DNA from: Heloderma charlesbogerti
Taxonomy: Eukaryota > Chordata > Lepidosauria > Squamata > Helodermatidae
Direction: 5' to 3'
DNA length: 64,000 bases
Assembly (NCBI GenBank): GCA_026122225.1
Contig: JANEZZ010002061.1
Location: 1,054,001-1,118,000 of the forward strand
In this document: positions 57,838 to 64,000 of the stretch, one piece after another
Layout: the number at the start of each line of letters is the position of its first letter
How positions within the stretch are numbered: the first letter of the stretch is position 1
Notes under the pieces: model-generated
What the model saw: the letters and a program-made list of their open reading frames with translations, nothing else
Told to the model about the DNA's origin: nothing
Databases searched by the model: none
Translations under genes and position numbers: made by a program

Positions 57838-58201
57838 CCTAGATACACGCTTCCCAGTGTAAACATGCGCCCGTACCAAGGCTGATCCAACCCCCAAAGA
57901 GCCAGCTGATCCAACCCCCAAAGAGATGACCTCAAAGGACAGAGACAGCGCTCTCAAATGGAGCGATGCAAAGCTGTCCAGGCCAGAAGCAGACGAAATT
58001 GCTGACCCATCTAGAGATTTCGGAATCCAGATCCACAGGGCAGGTACCGGCAATCCTACCCCCAAAGCAGACGAAAGCAAGATGCAGACAGCTAATCCCA
58101 AGACCATCAGATCTAGTAGAGGCTCAAAAGACGTAGAAGATTTTATGCTTTTATGTGAACTGATGACTGAAAATTACACAACTGAAGAAATTTTGCAATA
58201 A
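57838..58201 (+). other. Unidentified charged frame with tandem repeat
   Basis: After a TAA, a frame of about 110 codons stays open to 58201. It begins with a tandem repeat of ADPTPKE units (57881-57925) and continues with Lys/Asp/Glu/Ser-rich sequence ending MTENYTTEEILQ. Its position directly behind integrase remnants suggests retroviral origin, but I do not recognise the family and see no promoter or splice signals. Probably not expressed. Confidence 0.35.
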
Positions 58202-59009
58202 CGTACTAATTGGACAAGCCAAAATTGGTCCAGACAATGTGTTTCCGCATCCTGCAATACCACAAGACTTTGTATGATACACTCCCCAAAGGAGGGAGAC
58301 AGTTTTGTTTTTTTGCTTTTTTTTGTTTTGTCATCATGCTCCCATATATATGGTAGAAGAAGTTTGTCCTTCTCCTTGATTGCACCCTAGTAGCTACTTT
58401 GTAGTTCACTAATGCCATCAAAGGGCCATAATAATGCCCTGCCACTTCAAAGAGACCAGTAAGGTTCCACCCTGCTGGCAGAGTTGGAAAAGTCCAGTGG
58501 CAAGCCTAGTACCAGCTACCAGAAGACAGAGAAAAGTAAAAAATGTGGACCAAGTGGCCATGGTTGATTGCTATGGGTCACATAACAACTGGCCTAGTAG
58601 CGTAAAAAAAAATAAAAATCAAATACCTATATATAAAAGACTCAAGCTATGGCAAATGCTTTGAAGATTCCGCAGTTTTTAAAGAAAAGATTAAGTAGTG
58701 TAAAATTATTTAAAGCCTTTTGTGACCAGCGAAAGAGACACTCAGAGAGTATGTGATCATGGTCTGATCAGTTTTGAACCTGGCCTTTTTAATAACGCTG
58801 GAAGACAAGACATGTGTACCTAAAAAAAGCTTTGAAAAACTGAACTCCAAAGAAAATTAAAAATAGAAGTCATTGCCTGTATGTAACCATTACACAAAAG
58901 GTCAGCTGGCAAGTTTTGATGTATAAAAAGACCCCACCTTCATGCAAACATGCAAATGCAATGTTACCTTCGTGAAGACAACAAAGGTTTGCATATACCA
59001 TACAGCATG
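58202..59009. other. Unassigned, possibly more retroviral remnant
   Basis: No motif is recognised. Its right edge is the target site of the L1-type insertion at 59025. Confidence 0.35.
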
Positions 59010-59409
59010 AAATTAGATGAACACGGACTTCCGGTATGAGCTATGTCGCCCTGGCAAGCGTCCTGCAGAGGTTCCGCAGGTCACCTCCTCAAACAGCTTT
59101 TAAAAGGTTGAAAAACCTTTTCATCTTCTCCTGGAATTAAAAGGGGAAGCTAGAGTACCATCTGGATAAGATCTTGGAAGAACAACTCCTTTTGCGGAGC
59201 AGCAGAAGAGCTGGACTCTAAGGTCAGTTTTCCGGAGCGTCATCTACTCAAAGCTGTTTTGAAACTCCTATGCAATTAGGAGACTTCAGGGCTGATGAGC
59301 TCCAAAAGTTAAATGAATTAAAAATACCAGCAATATATGAGGACCTGCAAAATCTGTTGAAGTGACTGTTTGTAATTATACTTACTTGCTTTCTTTACGG
59401 AAGAGGAGG

Positions 59410-60256
59410 ATGGCAGGATCAAGGGGAAGGAAAAAAAACTGCAGGGCCATCACCAACTCCCCCAACCCCTCCCTTGGCAAAGGTTTCTAGAGATGCTGGA
59501 GATGTAGAGGAGTTGCTGGCTCTGATAAAAAACATTGTCTTCTCAATTAGCAGAACAGGCTAAGAGGCTGGAGACAATCCAAGATTCTATTACTAACCTT
59601 CAAGGGGCTGTGGATTTAATTAATAGCTCTTTGCAAAAGATGGAATTGAAGGTTAATGCTCTCCAAGACCAGGTGTCTGTGCAAGAGACGGCTATGCATG
59701 CCTCCCATAATATCCTATCTGCGAGAATTTCCCAACTGGAGGCATATACTCGTAGAGCGAATCTGCGTATCCTTGGTATCAAAGATCTGCCTGCTGATAT
59801 AAGTCTGTCTAAATTCTTGGATAAATTTCTGCATGAGCTACTCGCTCTGCCATCTGATTATTTACTCGATAATGAGCATGCATACCGTGTTTCGGATCCA
59901 GTTCATGGCATCAAAGGGACTGCCTATACTGTTATAGTTCAATTTGCAAGAGTTTCTACAAAAAATCATATTTTGCGCTTGGCAAGAGAAGTGGGAGAAC
60001 TTTTGGGGGCCAACACTAGACAAAGTTATGTTATTTCCGGATTACACTAAAGAAATTGCTGACAAAAAGAAGGCAATTTACCAAGGCGAGAAATCAAGCA
60101 AGACAAATGAATCTGCAATATCAAATCAAATATCCTGCTATATTTTGCATTTTTTTTGAAGGCCAGATGAAAAAGTTTTTAAATCATGAAATAGTGGAGG
60201 TTTGGCTAGCTGGCATTCAAAGTAAGGCACGGGAGACATCTTCCCCAGCCTCATGA
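59410..60256 (+). pseudogene. L1-type ORF1 (RNA-binding protein), broken
   Basis: ORF1 proteins of L1 coat the element's RNA as trimers. A start ATG at 59410 is followed by a frameshift. The frame at 59535-60050 then has a heptad-like coiled coil (about residues 1-65), the RRM entry YTRRANLRILGI and the segment AYRVSDP. The VIVQFARVSTKNHILRLARE part precedes another frameshift at about 60030. The C-terminal domain continues in other frames (FPDYTKEIADKKKA, then FFEGQMKKF). The order and motifs match L1-clade ORF1. At least two frameshifts disable it. Confidence 0.85.
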
Positions 60257-60757
60257 GCTGGGAACTTTTCAATTATTATTGTACTTCGATTTGTTTGGGT
60301 TATAAGGTCTGGGCAGTATGCCAGTCCAGAGGACTGTTTACATATATCCCCTTTTTTTTCTTCTCTCTTTTTCTTACTTCCTCTTTTTTTACATTAGACA
60401 TGATATGCTGTATAATAAAATTCCTGTTTGTGTGTGTATAGATATGTATACATTCATATATAGATTTAGAAATGACACTATCTAAAATATAGATAGCATA
60501 AAATTTATTAGTGATTTGTTACTATTATTACTTATCCTTTTTAATTTCCTTCCTTTTTTATTATAATTACTATCATTATTATGAGACTTTGATTAGTAAT
60601 ATTTTTGGCTGGTTAAATTGTAAGCTTTACTATTATATGTTAACTGAAGGGCAATATATGGTTATTAGAAATGAATTGTAGGCTTGCTCCCTTGCTATAA
60701 GACTGATGATATGATATTGAAATGTAAGGTTGATTATCTATGCTGTACTGAATTGTA

Positions 60758-63262
60758 CCCCTTCATGGATCACTGCCTTGTTGTGGCGAAGGGGCTTGCG
60801 TAACTCAGTGAAGCCATAAGCTATGCCGTGCAGGGCCACCCAAGACGGACAGGTCATGGCAGAGAGTTCTGACAAAATGTGGTCCACTGGAGAAGGAAAT
60901 GGCAACCAACTCCAGTATTCTTGCCAAGAAAACCCCATGGAACGTATCCCAAGGCTAAAAGAGATGACGCCGGAGGATAAGCCCCTCAGGTCAGAAGGGG
61001 TCCAATATACTACTGGGGAAGAGCAGAGGGTATTTCCAAGTAGCGCCAGAAAGAGTGAAGCGACTGGGCCAAAGCCGAAAGGACACTCAGCTGTGGATGT
61101 GTCCGGTGGTGAAAAGAAAATCCAATGCTGTAAAGAACAATATTGTTTAGGAACCTGGAATGTAAGATCAATGAATCAAGGTAAGCTGGAGGTGGTCAAG
61201 GATGAGATGGCAAGATTGAACATCAACATCTTGGTAATCAGCGAACTAAAATGGACAAGCATGGTCAAATTTAATTCAGGTGACCATCACATCTACTACT
61301 GTTGGCAAGAATCCCTTAGAAGAAATGGAGTAGCACTCATAGTCAACAAAAGGGTGGAAAAGCAGTACTGGGGTACAATCTCAAAAACGATAGAATGATC
61401 TCAGTACGAATCCAAGGCAAACCATTCAATACCACAGTAATTCAAGTCTATGCCCCAACCACTGAGGCCGAAGAAGCTGAGGCTGATCGGTTCTATGAAG
61501 ACCTACAACACCTTCTAGAACTAACACCAAAAAAAGATGTCCTTTTCATCATAGGGGATTGGAATGCTAAAGCAGGAAGTCAAGAAATAACCAGGATGAC
61601 AGGCAAGCATGGCCTTGGTGTACAAAATGAAGCAGGACAAAGGCTAATAGAGTTTTGCCAAGAGAACACGCTGATCATAGCAAACACTCTTTTCCAACAG
61701 CACAAGAGGTGACTCTACACATGGACATCACCAGATGGTCAATATCGAAATCAGATTGATTATGTCCTTTGCAGCCAAAGATGGAGAAGCTCTATACAGT
61801 CAGTCAAAACAAGACCTGGAGCTGACTGTGGCTCAGATCATGAGCTTCTTGTTGCAAAATTTCGGCTGAAATTGAAGAATGTAGGGAAAACCACTAAACC
61901 ATTCAGGTATGACCTAAATCATATCCCTTATGAATATACAGTGGAGGTGAGGAATAGATTTAAGGGATTAGACCTGTTAGAGTGCCTGAGGAACTATGGA
62001 CGGAGGTCTGTAACATCGTTCAGGAGGCAGCAACTCAATCCATGCCAAAGAAAAAGAAATACAAGAAAGCAAAGTGGCTGTCTCATGAGGCTTTACAAGT
62101 AGCTGAGGAAAGAAGGGAAGCGAAAAGCAAGGGAGAAAGGGGAAGATATATCCAACTGAATGCAGATTTCCAGAGAATAGCAAGGAGAGACAAGAAGCCT
62201 TTGATTGTGTGGATCACAACAAACTGTGACAAATTCTTAAAGAGATGGGAGTAGCAGACCACCTTACCTGTCTCTGAGAAACCTGTACGAGGGTCAAGAA
62301 GTAACAGTAAGAACCAGACATGGAACAACCGATTGGTTCAAAATTGGGAAAGGAGTACGACAAGGCTGCATATTGTCGCCATGCTTATTTAACTTATATG
62401 CAGAGTACATCATGAGAAACGCCGGGTTGGATGAATCAGAGGTCGGAATTAAGATTGCCGGGAGAATTATCAACAACCTCCGATACGCAGACGATACCAC
62501 CCTAATGGCAGAAAGCGAAGAGGATCTCAAGAGCCTCTTGTTGAGGGTGAAAGAGGAGAGTGCAAAAGCTGGTTTGAAACTCAACATTAAAAAAACTAAG
62601 ATCATGGCATCTGGCCCCATCACTTCCCGGCATATGGAAGGGGAAGAAATGGAAGCAGTGACAGATTTTATTTTCTTGGGCTCCAAGATCACCGCAGACG
62701 GTGACTGTAGCCATGAAATTAAAAGACGCTTGCTCCTTGGGAGGAAAGGTATGGCAAACCTAGACAGCATAGTAAGAAGCAGAGACGTCACCTTGCCAAC
62801 AAAGGTTCGTATAATCAAAGCTATGGTTTTCCCAGTAGCAACGTATGGCTGTGAGAGCTGGACTATAAGGAAGGCTGAGCGCCGAAGAATTGATGCTTTC
62901 GAACTGTGGGGCTGGGGAAGACTCTTACAAGTCCCCTGGACTACAAGGAGGTCCAATCAGTCCATCCTAAAGGAAATCAACCCTGAGTGCTCATTGGAAG
63001 GACAGATACTGAAGCTGAAGCTCAAATATTTTGGCCACCTAATGCAAAGAGAAAACTCCCTGGAAAAGACCCTGATGCTGGGAAAGATTGAAGGCAAAAG
63101 GAGAAGGGGACGGCAGAGGATGAGATGGCTAGATAGCATCACTGATGCAATGAATATGAACTTGAGCACATTCCGGGAGAGAGGCAGGACAGGAAGGCCT
63201 GGCGTGCTATGGTCCATGGGGTCACGAAGAGTCGGATACGACTTAATGACTGAACAACAACA
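60758..63262 (+). mobile_element. BovB (RTE) LINE copy C with 11-bp duplications, internal deletion
   Basis: It starts 'ccccttcatggatcactgcc' and ends in the AAC-rich BovB tail. The duplication ACTGAATTGTA is exact (60747-60757 and 63263-63273). The endonuclease frame (60823-61398, then 61395-61712) includes GTWNVRSMNQ and an intact IIGDWNAK motif. The linker breaks off at about 62198 and rejoins inside the reverse transcriptase with FDCVDHNK (near 62198-62222). The frame 62373-63308 carries the catalytic RYADDT (62481-62498), LKLNIKKTKIM and the C-terminal GHLMQRENSLEKT. The segment of about 500 bp that copy A retains is missing here. Confidence 0.95.
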
Positions 63263-63578
63263 ACTGAATTGTAATATTGGCAATGTTATAAGTATAACTT
63301 TTAAGTAGAATGATATTTGAAGTTTGTGTGGAGTTTAAATGGAGTTTAAATTTAATCCTTTTAAGTAAGTTTTTAAATATTTTTTCTTTCTTGCTTGCTT
63401 TCTTCTTCCTTTTCCTTCTTCTGTTCCCCCCCCCCCCGTTAATTGCTGTGTCCTCCTAAGAATACTGTATTGTTGAAAACTGTAGATAATAACTAGGTTG
63501 TTGGTACTGTTTATTTCATTTATAAAGATATAAAATAGAATAAAAAGTATTTTAAAAAACAAAAAATTAGATGAACAC

Positions 63579-64000
63579 AATCAACTTGAAGAAGGCAACA
63601 TTGTAGCTTAGGCTCAGCTTTGTGTATTTACCAGAAAGAAAGATGTTTTTGAACAACAGAATGCAAGTAAAAGTGAATGTTTGTTGAGAAAGGGTGCATG
63701 TACTAAAATGATTATAATGAAAACGAGATTTTTAAATAGTTAAAGCAAGTGTTAACTTTTGTTGAAAGTCACCAGTGGGAACTCAAAAGTGAAAAGCGTG
63801 GAAAAGTAGCAGAAAGTGTATAGTGATAAGACGTAACAACTGAAGTCTTTCAAAACCAGACTGTGATTAAAAAAATGTTGCAAAACATAGTAAACTAATG
63901 AAAGCCAGTGCACAGAGTGTAAGAAGAGTTGCTTTGTATGTAGAACTGATAACCAGAAATTGTTCATGAGTCAAGATGTACCCTAAACTGGAAAATTTCC
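63579..64000. other. Unassigned flank at window end
   Basis: It continues the sequence interrupted by the L1-type insertion. No motif was recognised. Confidence 0.4.

Larger units (their letters stand above)
59025..63563 (+). mobile_element. L1-type element with ORF1 only, flanked by 15-bp duplications
   Basis: The element begins GGACTTCCGGTATGAGC and ends in an A-rich tail. It is flanked by the 15-bp repeat AAATTAGATGAACAC (59010-59024 and 63564-63578). Subtracting the nested BovB copy leaves about 2.0 kb: a 5' leader, an ORF1 region (about 59410-60256) and a 3' AT-rich part. No ORF2 endonuclease or reverse-transcriptase sequence of L1 type is present. Because the 5' end, tail and duplications are intact, this is not ordinary 5' truncation. 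It resembles the HAL1 (half-L1) elements of mammals in structure. It must have been mobilised by enzymes from elsewhere. Confidence 0.78.

Noticed and set aside
62294..62956. A 220-codon minus-strand frame
   Set aside because: It is the antisense of the BovB reverse-transcriptase frame on the plus strand and has no family resemblance of its own.

Overview
This is vertebrate nuclear DNA from inside one gene, almost certainly from a squamate reptile (lizard or snake). Two lines of evidence support this. First, four exons on the minus strand encode a contiguous part of TTC7A (tetratricopeptide repeat protein 7A), with consensus splice sites and matching codon phases. Second, the repeats are a squamate mixture: CR1 and L2/CR1-L3-type LINEs, RTE-BovB LINEs, an L1-type ORF1, Tc1-like transposons, hAT-like palindromic MITEs, tRNA-derived SINEs and solo LTRs. 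BovB is shared with ruminants by horizontal transfer, but CR1 and the divergent TTC7A sequence argue against a ruminant. I cannot name the species.

The gene reads right to left: exons at 41332-41448, 38148-38245, 32077-32211 and 9122-9324, separated by introns of about 3.1, 5.9 and 22.8 kb. Further exons must lie beyond both ends. TTC7A is the scaffold that, with EFR3 and FAM126/hyccin, places the lipid kinase PI4KA at the plasma membrane. The exons cover a TPR helix pair, a variable linker and the next TPR block.

Everything else is intron or repeat. 1-9.1 kb holds a CR1 copy, SINE remnants and unassigned sequence. 9.3-24.4 kb holds an old L2 fragment, a hAT-like MITE with a near-perfect 8-bp duplication, a degraded LTR candidate, a BovB 3' end, and two unusual loci of nested palindromes built on TACGTA and CGCAAATGGCGGC modules. 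24.4-30.2 kb holds a Tc1-like copy, a BovB copy and an L2-like copy. 30.2-35.3 kb holds a CR1 split by a MITE, a solo LTR with an exact 5-bp duplication, an inverted BovB copy and a second LTR. 35.8-37.6 and 46.5-49.4 kb are two diverged copies of one segment; the second carries a 1.1-kb LTR-like insertion missing from the first. 43.9-45.6 and 53.5-55.5 kb are further Tc1-like copies, the last interrupted by a BovB 3' fragment. 57-64 kb holds endogenous-retrovirus integrase remnants and an L1-type element that has ORF1 but no ORF2, itself interrupted by a BovB copy.

No complete gene, RNA gene, CRISPR array or prokaryotic feature is present. All transposon reading frames seen here are broken. 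Identities and boundaries were judged by eye, without alignment software.
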